A program made the translations under genes and the position numbers. The notes below the pieces were generated by a model. It was not told the origin of the DNA. It made no database searches and saw only the letters and a program-made list of their open reading frames with translations. From UBA8524 sp964215915 (lineage in GTDB: Bacteria; Bacteroidota; Bacteroidia; UBA8524): a stretch of 64,000 bases of DNA. Position 1 is the first letter of the stretch. Each line of letters begins with the position of its first letter. Shown one piece after another: positions 53,226 through 61,101 of the stretch. The stretch covers positions 77,326 to 141,325 of the forward strand of contig CAXPEB010000047.1 of NCBI GenBank assembly GCA_964215915.1, in the 5' to 3' direction.

Positions 53226-54204
53226 AGTTCAGGTAAACCCGGAAACGGAGTTTGTCCAATTCAAAGTCCATACTTCTCGGGTAATAATTGTTCTTGATAT
53301 AAGGGCCGTCGATCACGGCATTCAGGAGCTGTATATCCTGGTTATCATTCTCATCCCAGAGCTCCACCCGGTAGGTGTCAAAGCTGTAGAATAACAAGCG
53401 GTAGTCACCGTTCCAGTCGTCCGGGCATTCCCAGTACACCGGAGTTTTAGACCGGTTGGTATACACATCGCTGGTTCCGTATTTGAAGTTATCGCGGTAC
53501 AGTTCCACGTAAAAATCTCCCCCGGAGGTGTTGTCGTCTGCATTCTCAGGGAAATAGTTTTTCGGGAATTCGAGAATTTCAAAACGGTCGAAGCGGATGA
53601 TCTTAGGTTCCGCTTTGATCTCCACCAGGGCGGTTTCCGTTGCCGTATCCGAATCGCACATGGCGGTAAGCGTAATGGTATAGGTTCCGGGAACAGCATA
53701 AGTATGTTCCGGGTTTCTCAGACTCGATTGGTAGCCGTCGCCAAAGTCCCATTTGACTGTGGTAGCCCGCTGCGACAGATCGGTAAACTGGATCTTGGCC
53801 GGACTTCTGAAATTGTTGTTAGCCGCGCCGTAATTGAATATGGGTACCACGGGGAGGGAGCTGGACGTGTAATTGTATTGATACTGATACTCATCTGAAC
53901 CTATCTCATTGGTAACCACCAGCAGCACATCAAGCGGGCCGGTTTGATCGACTATTACCAGCGGAGATTTGCCGGAATAATTTTGTCCGCCAATTTGCCA
54001 GGCATAAGTTTCAGTACCCAGCTCATTGTTCACGAATGCGGTGAACCTGACGTTAAAAGGCATGGAACAATTCAGTTCCTGCTTAACTACCTGCATGATT
54101 TTGGGCGGCTGCGGAGGCTCATTGGGCACATAGAGCTCGCTTTCATCCACCTGACAGGCTTGTATCAAGAAGAGGATCAGCAGGTACGGTAATCGTTTAA
54201 TCAT
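53215..54204 (-). CDS. PKD-domain lipoprotein
   Basis: 329 residues from ATG 54204. The lipobox is ILFLIQAC. A PKD domain with TVKWDFGDGYQSSLRNPEHTY and TYTITLTAMCDSD is at about residues 150-195; an N-terminal Ig-like domain precedes it. The start codon shares one base with the stop of pntB (TGATG), while the stop overlaps the start of the barrel gene, so this is the middle of a same-strand run. A surface lipoprotein is likely. It is unusual to find it linked to pntB; the coupling may only be transcriptional. Confidence 0.75.
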   Translation of the reverse strand: MIKRLPYLLILFLIQACQVDESELYVPNEPPQPPKIMQVVKQELNCSMPFNVRFTAFVNNELGTETYAWQIGGQNYSGKSPLVIVDQTGPLDVLLVVTNEIGSDEYQYQYNYTSSSLPVVPIFNYGAANNNFRSPAKIQFTDLSQRATTVKWDFGDGYQSSLRNPEHTYAVPGTYTITLTAMCDSDTATETALVEIKAEPKIIRFDRFEILEFPKNYFPENADDNTSGGDFYVELYRDNFKYGTSDVYTNRSKTPVYWECPDDWNGDYRLLFYSFDTYRVELWDENDNQDIQLLNAVIDGPYIKNNYYPRSMDFELDKLRFRVYLNYED

Positions 54205-55637
54205 CAATCCATGCTTTTGAGTTCATTCACCAGCTCGGTGAGCATTTTCTTCGCATCCCCAAAAAGCATGCTTGTTTTGTCCCGATAGAACAACTCGTTT
54301 TCTATTCCTGCATAACCGCTGCTCATAGACCGCTTCATTACAATCACCTGGCGGGCATCCTCTACTTCCAGAATAGGCATGCCGTATATGGGACTTGCCG
54401 GATCGGTTTTGGCAGCCGGGTTCACGACATCATTCGCCCCGATCACCACCACTACATCACAAGTGGGGAACTCAGGGTTGATGTCTTCCATTTCCACCAG
54501 TTTGTCGTAGTCAACATTCGACTCGGCCAGCAGTACATTCATGTGGCCGGGCATACGACCTGCAACGGGATGGATGGCGTACTTCACTTCCACTCCTTCC
54601 GCTTCCAGCAATTCCTCCAGTTCATGAACCACGTGTTGTGCCTGAGCTACGGCCAATCCGTAACCCGGTACTATGATCACCTTTTTGGCGTATTTCATCA
54701 GGATGGCGGCATCCGAAGCATTGATGGATTTGACCGTTCCCTGGGGACCTTCACCACTTCCGGAGCCTGTAGCAGCACCTCCGAAATTCCCGATCAACAC
54801 ATTAAGCAGCGAACGGTTCATGGCCTGACACATCACAATGGTCAGCAAGGTTCCGGCCGAGCCCACCAGAATACCGCCAATGAGCATGACCTTGTTATCA
54901 TACAAAAAGCCTCCGAAAGCGGCGGCAATACCCGTAAAGGAGTTAAGCAGGGAAATCACCACCGGCATATCGGCACCCCCGATAGGCATTACAAATAGTA
55001 CCCCGTACAGGAGGGCGAGTCCGGCAACTGCATAAAGCAGGCTTTCCGAAGTAAGTATCCCCGCCACATTAAGTACGGCCAGCAGAACAATCCCCAGGAA
55101 CAAGCCAATGTTAATGACCTGCTGACCGGGAAGCATCTTGTCTTTGATCTTGCCTTCCAGCTTCCCGTAGGCGATGATACTTCCGGAAAAGGAAATCGAC
55201 CCGATGATCAGGCCCGCATACATAATCGCCAGCCGGGTGAGCATTTCGCTATCCGCTGAGTTCAGGATTCCTGAAAGTCCGCCATGGGTGTGTTGCGTAA
55301 GGTGGCGGTACTCGATGAGGGAGATCAGCGCAGCACAGGCTCCACCCATACCGTTGAAGAAAGAAACCATTTGCGGCATTGCCGTCATCTTTACCCGTTT
55401 GGCCATCAGCCAACCGATACCGGTACCAAGCACCAGTCCGCCGAAAATCAGCGGCAGGTTACCGAGATGGGCTCCATGCTCATCTTCATACAAAAAGATA
55501 GTCCCGAAAATGGCCAGGGCCATTCCGAAGGCTGCTATCAGGTTACCTCTTCGCGCCGTTTTGGGTGAACCCAGCATCTTCAACCCGAGGATGAAGGTGA
55601 GGGAAGCAATGAGGTATAAGACGTATAATATGTTCAT
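54204..55637 (-). CDS. pntB: NAD(P) transhydrogenase subunit beta
   Basis: 477 residues. N-terminal membrane domain (about nine spans, e.g. GNLIAAFGMALAIFGTIFLY) and C-terminal NADP-binding domain with VIIVPGYGLAVAQAQHVVHE, HPVAGRMPGHMNVLLAESN and VVVVIGANDVVNPAA. Couples proton movement to hydride transfer between NADH and NADP+, needed to make NADPH. It lies downstream of pntA and the alpha-2 gene on the same strand. pntB looks intact, yet the partner pntA carries a premature stop. Confidence 0.94.
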   Translation of the reverse strand: MNILYVLYLIASLTFILGLKMLGSPKTARRGNLIAAFGMALAIFGTIFLYEDEHGAHLGNLPLIFGGLVLGTGIGWLMAKRVKMTAMPQMVSFFNGMGGACAALISLIEYRHLTQHTHGGLSGILNSADSEMLTRLAIMYAGLIIGSISFSGSIIAYGKLEGKIKDKMLPGQQVINIGLFLGIVLLAVLNVAGILTSESLLYAVAGLALLYGVLFVMPIGGADMPVVISLLNSFTGIAAAFGGFLYDNKVMLIGGILVGSAGTLLTIVMCQAMNRSLLNVLIGNFGGAATGSGSGEGPQGTVKSINASDAAILMKYAKKVIIVPGYGLAVAQAQHVVHELEELLEAEGVEVKYAIHPVAGRMPGHMNVLLAESNVDYDKLVEMEDINPEFPTCDVVVVIGANDVVNPAAKTDPASPIYGMPILEVEDARQVIVMKRSMSSGYAGIENELFYRDKTSMLFGDAKKMLTELVNELKSMD

Positions 55638-55700
55638 CTCTAATATTTTGGAGTAGGGATTATCTGATTCTTGAATTCCGTATCCGGCTGGTAATACGGG

Positions 55701-55994
55701 TTACTTCCTCTTTTTAAACATCTCCAGCATCCTGTCTGTCACCACGAATCCACCGACGACATTCAGCGTGCCCAGCACTACAGCAATAAAGCCGAGCACC
55801 AAACTGACGGTATCCTCGGCCTGTCCCATGACAATGATGGAACCGATGATCACCACCCCGTGAATGGCATTGGCACCGCTCATCAGGGGAGTGTGCAGAA
55901 CGGAGGGCACATGGGAAATAAGCTCCACCCCAACAAAGATCATCAGGATAAGGAGGTAGATGAATTCCTGGTTTTCTGCGATAAAATCTATCAT
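55701..55994 (-). CDS. NAD(P) transhydrogenase alpha-2 subunit
   Basis: 97 residues with three membrane spans (IYLLILMIFVGVELIS, AIHGVVIIGSIIVMG, VSLVLGFIAVVLGTLNVVGGF). It corresponds to the C-terminal membrane part of E. coli PntA, which is encoded separately in many Bacteroidota. It sits between pntA (44 bp) and pntB (63 bp) on the same strand. Complete. Confidence 0.9.
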   Translation of the reverse strand: MIDFIAENQEFIYLLILMIFVGVELISHVPSVLHTPLMSGANAIHGVVIIGSIIVMGQAEDTVSLVLGFIAVVLGTLNVVGGFVVTDRMLEMFKKRK

Positions 55995-56038
55995 AGCTTA
56001 TTGAACCGTTTCTTTGTTTAAAATGCGAATAGCAAGCG

Positions 56039-57157
56039 TTAACCTTCGGTACTTCCGGTTTGTGCAGAACCTGCATGGCCCCGGTGAATCAGACTTCCTG
56101 CCGTAATTTCATCCTCCATATCCCAGCGGAATCCGTTTTCATCACAGAGGTGTTGGAAGAGGTTCTGAATGTTTTTGGCATACAACTCACTGGCATTGGT
56201 GGCCAGTGTCGACGGAAGATTTAAGGCTCCGATGATGGTCACCCCATTCTTTTCCACCGTTTTGCCTGCTTCGCTCAATGCACAATTTCCTCCCTATTCC
56301 ACGGCCATATCCACGATCACCGAGCCATATTTCATTTTGGCGACCTGCTCGGAAGTCACCAGGCAAGGGGCTTTGCCTCCCCGCACCAAGGCTGTGGTGA
56401 TAACCAGATCGGCCTGGAAAAGCGACTTCTCCACCGCTTCTTTTTGTTTCTGAAGGAACTCTGCCGATACGTCTTTGGCGTATCCGCCTTCCACCTGAAC
56501 TGCGTTATCTGCCTTCACCTCGATGAACTTCCCTCCCAGGGATTCCACCTGCTCTTTGGTTTCAGGGCGAACATCGCTTACCTCCACCACTGCGCCCAGG
56601 CGTTTGGCAGTAGCTATGGCCTGCAGGCCGGCCACTCCTGCTCCGAATATCAGCACCTTTGAAGGGGTTACGGTACCGGCGGCGGTCATCATCAACGGGA
56701 AGATCCGGGTAAGGTGATTGGCTCCCAACAGTACGGCTTTGTAGCCGGCCAGGTTGGCCTGCGAACTCAGGGCATCCATACTTTGTGCCCTCGATATCCG
56801 GGGCACCTCTTCCATTGCAAACACATTCAGCTTACCGGCCTTCATGGCTTCGAAACTTCCGGCATTGAGGGCAGGATAGATGAAAGACATGATGCTGGAA
56901 TTGGCAGGCATTTTCCGCACACGGTCCTCGCCGGGAGCGTTCACCGTGATGAACAATTCGGCATCAAAAAGGGTGTCGCCTTCTGCCAGCTCCGCTCCAG
57001 CCTGCTGGTATGCTTCATTGGTGAAGGCCGAGCCCAGTCCTGCATCGCGTTCAACGAGCACCGTATGTCCGGATTTGCATAAGGCTTGTACCACGGCAGG
57101 AGAAAGACCAACTCGCTGCTCTCCTTCCCGGGTTTCTTTCAGTACACAAAGTTTCAA
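56039..57157 (-). pseudogene. pntA: NAD(P) transhydrogenase alpha-1 subunit, interrupted by an in-frame amber stop
   Basis: The reading frame is 373 codons long and begins with LCVLKETREGEQRVGLSPAV, with the NAD-binding motif VLIFGAGVAGLQAIATAKRL near residue 170. At codon 288 (56294-56296) there is TAG in the segment DMAVE-stop-GGNCALSEAGK, where related proteins have a residue that is often Gln. One C-to-T change of CAG would give it. The frame continues for 84 more codons to the natural stop. TAG is a normal stop elsewhere here (thiL, O-methyltransferase), so recoding is unlikely. The truncated 287-residue protein lacks the end of the nucleotide domain. It could also be a sequencing error. 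Confidence 0.85.
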
Positions 57158-57202
57158 AATGCGTGGGTTTATGGATGATAAATCAGTCCCAAGATAGGTT
57201 TT

Positions 57203-58180
57203 TTATCGGTTCTTTTTCAAGATGATCCAAATTGCGGAAGCCCCTCCGAAGATCAGGTAAAACAGGGTCTGGTAACCGTGGTTGAGCAGGGCAAAGGTTG
57301 CCGAACTGACGGAGGCCATTCCGTAAAAATTCAACAAGCCGCCGATGACATAATGGTACGCTCCCATGCCGCCTCCCTGTATGGGTATGCTCTTGACGAT
57401 ACTTCCCACCGCCATCAGGGTAAATGCCAGCGACAGGCTCGCGCCATTGGCAGAAGGCAATGCGAAAAACCAGAACCAGGTGGTAAAAAAATAGCAGGAC
57501 CAGATTGCTGCCGACAATATCCCGAAAAGGACCAGCCGGGAAGCCGGAAGCCGAAACAGGCTGCGCAGGCCTTCCACCCAGTCCAGGAACAACCGGGCAA
57601 GCCTGGAAGTGCCAGAAGCCATGGCCCGTTTGAAAAGAAAAATCAATCCCACGACACCCAGAACCCCGGCAACCACAATCCACCAGAACCATTTTTCTAC
57701 CAGGGATAACAGGGGAGCAAACATCCCCGAGCGGAGGAATTCACGAAGCTCTTCCTGCTGGATACCGAAGGCCAGTGCCACCACCAAGGCCAGGAAGACG
57801 AGGTCTGTTGCCCGTTCCATCACCACGGTTCCCAGGGTTTTTGCGAAGCGAACTCCCCCCAGCGACTGAAGGGCGGCACAGCGCGACACCTCCCCGACAC
57901 GGGGAAGCCCGAGGTTGACGAAGTAACCGAATAACAGCGCATGGTATACGTCCCGGTATTTGGCCTCTTTTCCCAGAAGCAGGTGCCAGCGCCAGGCCCG
58001 CAGGAATTGCCCGCCCCAGGAAGGAAGGAGCAAGGCCAGAAGCCAGGGGGTGCGTACCGTGGCAATCTCCTCACGAAGCTCGGCAACAGGGATTTTACGA
58101 AAGGCCAGGTAAAACAGCAGAATGCCCCCCAGGAGGAGGGCCAGGTAGAGAAGGACTCTTATGCTCTTCCTGCTGTTCAC
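57203..58180 (-). CDS. UPF0104/flippase-like integral membrane protein
   Basis: 325 residues from GTG 58180. Eight or so membrane spans typical of the LPG synthase transmembrane/AglD family (VLLYLALLLGGILLFYLAF, GYFVNLGLPRVGEVSRCAAL, LGTVVMERATDLVFLALVVA, GGGMGAYHYVIGGLLNFYG). The family is found beside glycolipid and glycan genes, with uncertain biochemical activity. No synthase C-terminal domain is present. It is divergent from the alpha/beta hydrolase gene, with about 30 bp between. Confidence 0.8.
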   Translation of the reverse strand: MNSRKSIRVLLYLALLLGGILLFYLAFRKIPVAELREEIATVRTPWLLALLLPSWGGQFLRAWRWHLLLGKEAKYRDVYHALLFGYFVNLGLPRVGEVSRCAALQSLGGVRFAKTLGTVVMERATDLVFLALVVALAFGIQQEELREFLRSGMFAPLLSLVEKWFWWIVVAGVLGVVGLIFLFKRAMASGTSRLARLFLDWVEGLRSLFRLPASRLVLFGILSAAIWSCYFFTTWFWFFALPSANGASLSLAFTLMAVGSIVKSIPIQGGGMGAYHYVIGGLLNFYGMASVSSATFALLNHGYQTLFYLIFGGASAIWIILKKNR

Positions 58181-58195
58181 TCCTGACAAAAAAAT

Positions 58196-58203
58196 TACTT
58201 TTG
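58196..58203 (+). promoter_or_regulatory. Candidate -7 promoter element of the alpha/beta hydrolase
   Basis: TACTTTTG, 8 nt before the ATG at 58212. The intergenic space is just 31 bp, so both divergent promoters must overlap the reading frames. Confidence 0.5.
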
Positions 58204-58211
58204 CAGCTGTA

Positions 58212-58979
58212 ATGCAATTGTTCCATAAAGAGTACCCGGGCCCGGGAACACCCCTGATCATCCTGCATGGACTCTTTGGCATGCTGGACAACTGGCACAA
58301 CCTGGCCCGCAGATTTTCCGAGAAGTATCACGTATTCCTGCTCGACCTGAGAAACCACGGGCAGTCTCCTCACAGCGACTCCATAAATTACCCGGTGATG
58401 GCTGACGACCTCTGGGAGTTTATGAACAGCCAGGGACTCTCTTCGGCCTACATCCTCGGACATAGCATGGGTGGCAAGGTAGCCATGGAGTTTGCCCTGA
58501 AGTACCCGGACAAATGCCGAAAGCTGGTTGTGGTTGACATTGCTCCGGTTGCTTACAAGCCGGGGCATGATGAAATCTTCAAAGCACTCTTCGGTTTGGA
58601 GATCGATAACCCGGAAAAAACCCGTAAGGAGTTGGATGAAGACATGACCCGCTGGGTTCCGGAATTCGGGGTGCGGCAATTCCTTCTAAAAAGCCTGGAA
58701 CGCAAAGAAGAAGGCGGCTACCGCTGGAAATTCAATCTGGAAGCCATTCACCGGCATTACGACCGGATCATAGAAGGGATAAAAATAGGCAGGCAGTACC
58801 CGGGAGAAGCCTTGTTCATCCGGGGAAGCGAGTCGCCCTATATCCGGGACAGGAACCTTCCCGATATCGAAGCCCTGTTTCCCCGGTACCGTTTGATCAC
58901 CGTGGCGGGCTCCGGACACTGGGTGCATGCCGAAAAGCCGGAAGAACTGATACATGCGGTAGACGAGTTTCTGGCTTAA
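58212..58979 (+). CDS. Alpha/beta hydrolase, YbfF-like esterase
   Basis: 255 residues from ATG 58212. Catalytic triad: Ser in LGHSMGGKVAM, His in GSGHWVHAEKP, and an acid in the VRG-like segment IRGSESPYI. The oxyanion signature LHGLFGMLDNWHN and LDLRNHGQS place it among the small acyl-CoA/ester hydrolases. It probably cleaves short acyl esters or thioesters. Single gene followed by the methionine operon on the same strand (132 bp to the riboswitch, with its own promoter). Confidence 0.9.
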   Translation: MQLFHKEYPGPGTPLIILHGLFGMLDNWHNLARRFSEKYHVFLLDLRNHGQSPHSDSINYPVMADDLWEFMNSQGLSSAYILGHSMGGKVAMEFALKYPDKCRKLVVVDIAPVAYKPGHDEIFKALFGLEIDNPEKTRKELDEDMTRWVPEFGVRQFLLKSLERKEEGGYRWKFNLEAIHRHYDRIIEGIKIGRQYPGEALFIRGSESPYIRDRNLPDIEALFPRYRLITVAGSGHWVHAEKPEELIHAVDEFLA

Positions 58980-59077
58980 CTCCGGGAATGAAACCAGGGC
59001 AGCGTCTCTCCAAAAACCGAAACGGGGAGACTTATACCGCCCTTTCGACAAAATTCCGGCAGCCACTACTCCCCCTG

Positions 59078-59107
59078 TTGTCTGTCATTTCAAAAGAATT
59101 ATATTTG
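59078..59107 (+). promoter_or_regulatory. Promoter of the metH operon
   Basis: TTG (59078-59080), 19 nt, TATATTTG (59100-59107). A near-perfect Bacteroidota promoter placing the RNA start just before the SAM-I aptamer at 59113. Confidence 0.75.
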
Positions 59108-59112
59108 CTCCA

Positions 59113-59236
59113 CTTATCCAGAAAGACGGAGGGATTAGGCCCGATGATGTCTTGGCAACCCTCAGGTAAAGCCTCCCCGGCCCCACCTGAAAGGTGCTAA
59201 TTCCTACCCCCCGGTAACACCGAGCGGAAAGATAAG
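59113..59236 (+). promoter_or_regulatory. SAM-I (S-box) riboswitch aptamer
   Basis: Stem P1 is CTTATC (59113-59118) with GATAAG (59231-59236). Within it are the S-box hallmarks: GGAGGGATTAGGCCC, the kink-turn-like GATGATGTCTTGGCAACC, then GGTGCTAATTCC in the P3-P4 region. The riboswitch binds S-adenosylmethionine. Downstream, the hairpin at 59254-59282 can cover the Shine-Dalgarno site, so control is probably at translation initiation. No other gene is found in the 312 bp stretch 58980-59291. Confidence 0.92.
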
Positions 59237-59253
59237 TTGGTACTACAGTCCTG

Positions 59254-59285
59254 CTTTCTGGTAAGTAACACTTAATAGAAAGGAG
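59254..59285 (+). promoter_or_regulatory. SD-covering hairpin and ribosome binding site
   Basis: CTTTCT (59254-59259) pairs with AGAAAG (59277-59282) and TAAGT (59262-59266) with ACTTA (59270-59274). The SD AAAGGAG (59279-59285) starts inside this stem, six bases before the GTG start at 59292. Strong SD sites are uncommon in Bacteroidota, so this one is probably kept for riboswitch control. Confidence 0.7.
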
Positions 59286-59291
59286 AATACC

Positions 59292-60302
59292 GTGAAAAAG
59301 CCAGATATCCGGGAACTGCTACCCCAACGTATCCTTATCCTCGACGGTGCCATGGGCACCATGATCCAGAAGTACCAGCTTACTGAGGAGGATTTCCGCA
59401 ATGAAACGCTGAAAGATCATCCGAAACCTCTGAAGGGCAATAATGACTTGTTGTCCCTGACACGGCCCGACGTGATCAAAGCCATCCATTTGGAATATCT
59501 CAATGCCGGTGCCGACATCCTCGAAACCAACACCTTCAGCGGCACGACTATCGCCCAGGAAGATTACGGCTGCGAGCACCTGGTGCATGAAATCAATTAT
59601 GAGTCGGCACGCATTGCCGTAGAGGCCGCCAACGAAGTGACAGCCCGTACTCCGGACAAGCCCCGTTATGTGGCTGGCTCTATGGGACCAACCAACAAAA
59701 CGGCTTCTATCTCTCCGGACATCAACGACCCCGGAAAACGCACCATCACCTTCGACGAACTCAAAACGGCTTTTAAAGATCAGGCCAGGTCGCTTATCGA
59801 AGGCGGGGTGGACCTGCTTCTGCTGGAAACCATCATCGACACCCTGAATGCCAAAGCCGCCCTTTTCGGTATTCAGGAGCTTTTTGACGAAGGCGTAAGA
59901 GAGGTGCCCGTTATGGTGTCGGCCACGATCACCGACGCGTCGGGAAGAACCCTTTCCGGACAAACCACTGAAGCCTTCCTGATATCGGTATCGCATATCC
60001 CACTGCTAAGTGTGGGACTGAACTGTGCCCTGGGCGCGGCTGCCATGCGGCCTTATCTGCAGGTACTCGATCAGAAATCGCCGTTCTATACCCACGTATA
60101 CCCCAATGCGGGCCTTCCCAATGAATTTGGGCAATACGATGAAAGCCCGGAATTTATGGGCCAGCAGGTAGAAGAATTCCTCAAAGAGGGACTGGTCAAT
60201 ATCCTGGGAGGCTGCTGCGGCACCACCCCGGATCATATCCGGGAGATGGCGAGGTTAGCGGAAAAATACCCCGTTCGTGAGAAAGAAAGGGAGACAGTTT
60301 AA
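59292..60302 (+). CDS. metH: Methionine synthase, homocysteine-binding half
   Basis: 336 residues starting at GTG 59292. Homocysteine S-methyltransferase domain: ILDGAMGTMIQKYQL, NDLLSLTRPDVIKAIHLEYL, ADILETNTFSGT, then zinc ligands in VGLNCALGAAAM and LGGCCGTTPDHI. It takes the methyl group for homocysteine from the cobalamin held by the second half (gene at 61098). In many Bacteroidota MetH is split this way. The stop at 60302 is followed within ten bases by the heptamer array. Confidence 0.93.
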   Translation: MKKPDIRELLPQRILILDGAMGTMIQKYQLTEEDFRNETLKDHPKPLKGNNDLLSLTRPDVIKAIHLEYLNAGADILETNTFSGTTIAQEDYGCEHLVHEINYESARIAVEAANEVTARTPDKPRYVAGSMGPTNKTASISPDINDPGKRTITFDELKTAFKDQARSLIEGGVDLLLLETIIDTLNAKAALFGIQELFDEGVREVPVMVSATITDASGRTLSGQTTEAFLISVSHIPLLSVGLNCALGAAAMRPYLQVLDQKSPFYTHVYPNAGLPNEFGQYDESPEFMGQQVEEFLKEGLVNILGGCCGTTPDHIREMARLAEKYPVREKERETV

Positions 60303-60311
60303 AGGGGATGA

Positions 60312-60591
60312 TGGACCATGGACGATAGACGATGGACCATGGACGATGGACGATGGACCATGGACGATGGACAATAGACCATGGACGATGGACAATAGAC
60401 CATGGACGATGGACCATGGACGATGGACGATGGACAATGGACAATGGACGATGGACAATGGACGATGGACAATGGACGATGGACAATAGACCATGGACGA
60501 TGGACAATAGACCATGGACGATGGACAATAGACCATGGACGATGGACAATAGACCATGGACGATGGACAATGGACAATGGACCATGGACCA
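60312..60591. repeat. Forty tandem heptamers TRGACVA
   Basis: 280 bp made of exactly 40 units of 7 bp with no insertion or deletion. Only positions 2 (G, sometimes A) and 6 (C, G or A) vary. Units form a higher-order 21-bp period (TAGACCA, TGGACGA, TGGACAA) in the second half (units 26-37). Translation in any frame gives a low-complexity WTMDDGP-type repeat and is not a gene. The stretch 60303-60675 carries nothing else except the promoter-like element at 60647. Confidence 0.95.
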
Positions 60592-60646
60592 TCAACCAAA
60601 TTCAAATTTTGACAAAACCCTGACACACTAATTGGCAGACGGCTTC

Positions 60647-60654
60647 TACTTTTG
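60647..60654 (+). promoter_or_regulatory. Candidate -7 element of the four-helix-bundle gene
   Basis: TACTTTTG fits TAnnTTTG, 21 nt before the ATG at 60676. If active, it would make the cassette and the second metH half partly independent of the riboswitch. No TTG at 19-21 nt upstream was found. Confidence 0.45.
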
Positions 60655-60675
60655 AACAACCAATTATTACTAAAA

Positions 60676-61101
60676 ATGGCTTTCAAATTCGAAAATCTTG
60701 AGGTCTGGAATGAAGCGCTGAATATCAGTGATCAGGTAAACAAGCTGGCTGGTACGTTTCCCAAGCATGAACTTTTCCTTTTGTCCTCCCAAATCAGGCG
60801 AGCAGCAGACTCTGCAGTTCTGAATATAGCGGAAGGTTCACAGGGACAAACAGATCGGGAGTTCGCTCGTTTTTTATCCATGTCAATCCGGTCCAGCATT
60901 GAGGTTGTCTCCTGTCTGCATATTGCCAGTAGAAGGGGCTACATTACTAATGTCAAAGAGTGTGAAATCTATAAAAGCTCCGAGACACTGATCAAAAGAA
61001 CACAAACTCTTAAAAATAAACTTCGACTTAAATCAGCCGTAACCTTGTGGGCCATATTGCCATGGTCCATGGGCTATGGACTATGGTCACATTTCATATG
61101 A
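60676..61101 (+). CDS. Four-helix-bundle protein, 23S rRNA IVP family
   Basis: 141 residues from ATG 60676. The family hallmark is clear: FENLEVWNEALNISDQVNKL, FPKHELFLLSSQIRRAADSA, NIAEGSQGQTDREFARFLSM, RSSIEVVSCLHIASRRGYI. These short proteins were first found in intervening sequences of 23S rRNA and are also scattered in genomes; their function is not known. The family usually ends at about residue 120; the last 20 residues (LWAILPWSMGYGLWSHFI) are encoded by degenerate heptamer-like sequence at 61063-61090. The stop overlaps the start of the next gene by ATGA. Confidence 0.85.
   Translation: MAFKFENLEVWNEALNISDQVNKLAGTFPKHELFLLSSQIRRAADSAVLNIAEGSQGQTDREFARFLSMSIRSSIEVVSCLHIASRRGYITNVKECEIYKSSETLIKRTQTLKNKLRLKSAVTLWAILPWSMGYGLWSHFI
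61063..61090. repeat. Degenerate inverted heptamers
   Basis: TGGTCCA TGGGCTA TGGACTA TGGTCAC: four 7-bp units. The first is the exact reverse complement of TGGACCA from the left array, the others are degenerate. They lie in the coding sequence of the four-helix-bundle gene. Confidence 0.65.

Noticed and set aside
56039..56278. Separate short gene after the pntA stop
   Set aside because: Its frame is the same as pntA, the sequence is the pntA C-terminus, and it would have to start at TTG.
56294..56296. TAG recoded as sense in this organism
   Set aside because: thiL, the O-methyltransferase and the barrel gene at 48770 all end in TAG, so it is an ordinary stop.
60277..60631. Several long open frames on both strands in the heptamer array
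   Set aside because: A 7-bp repeat has no stop codon in these frames, so open frames arise by chance; the translated text is only W-T-M-D-D-G-P-type repetition.
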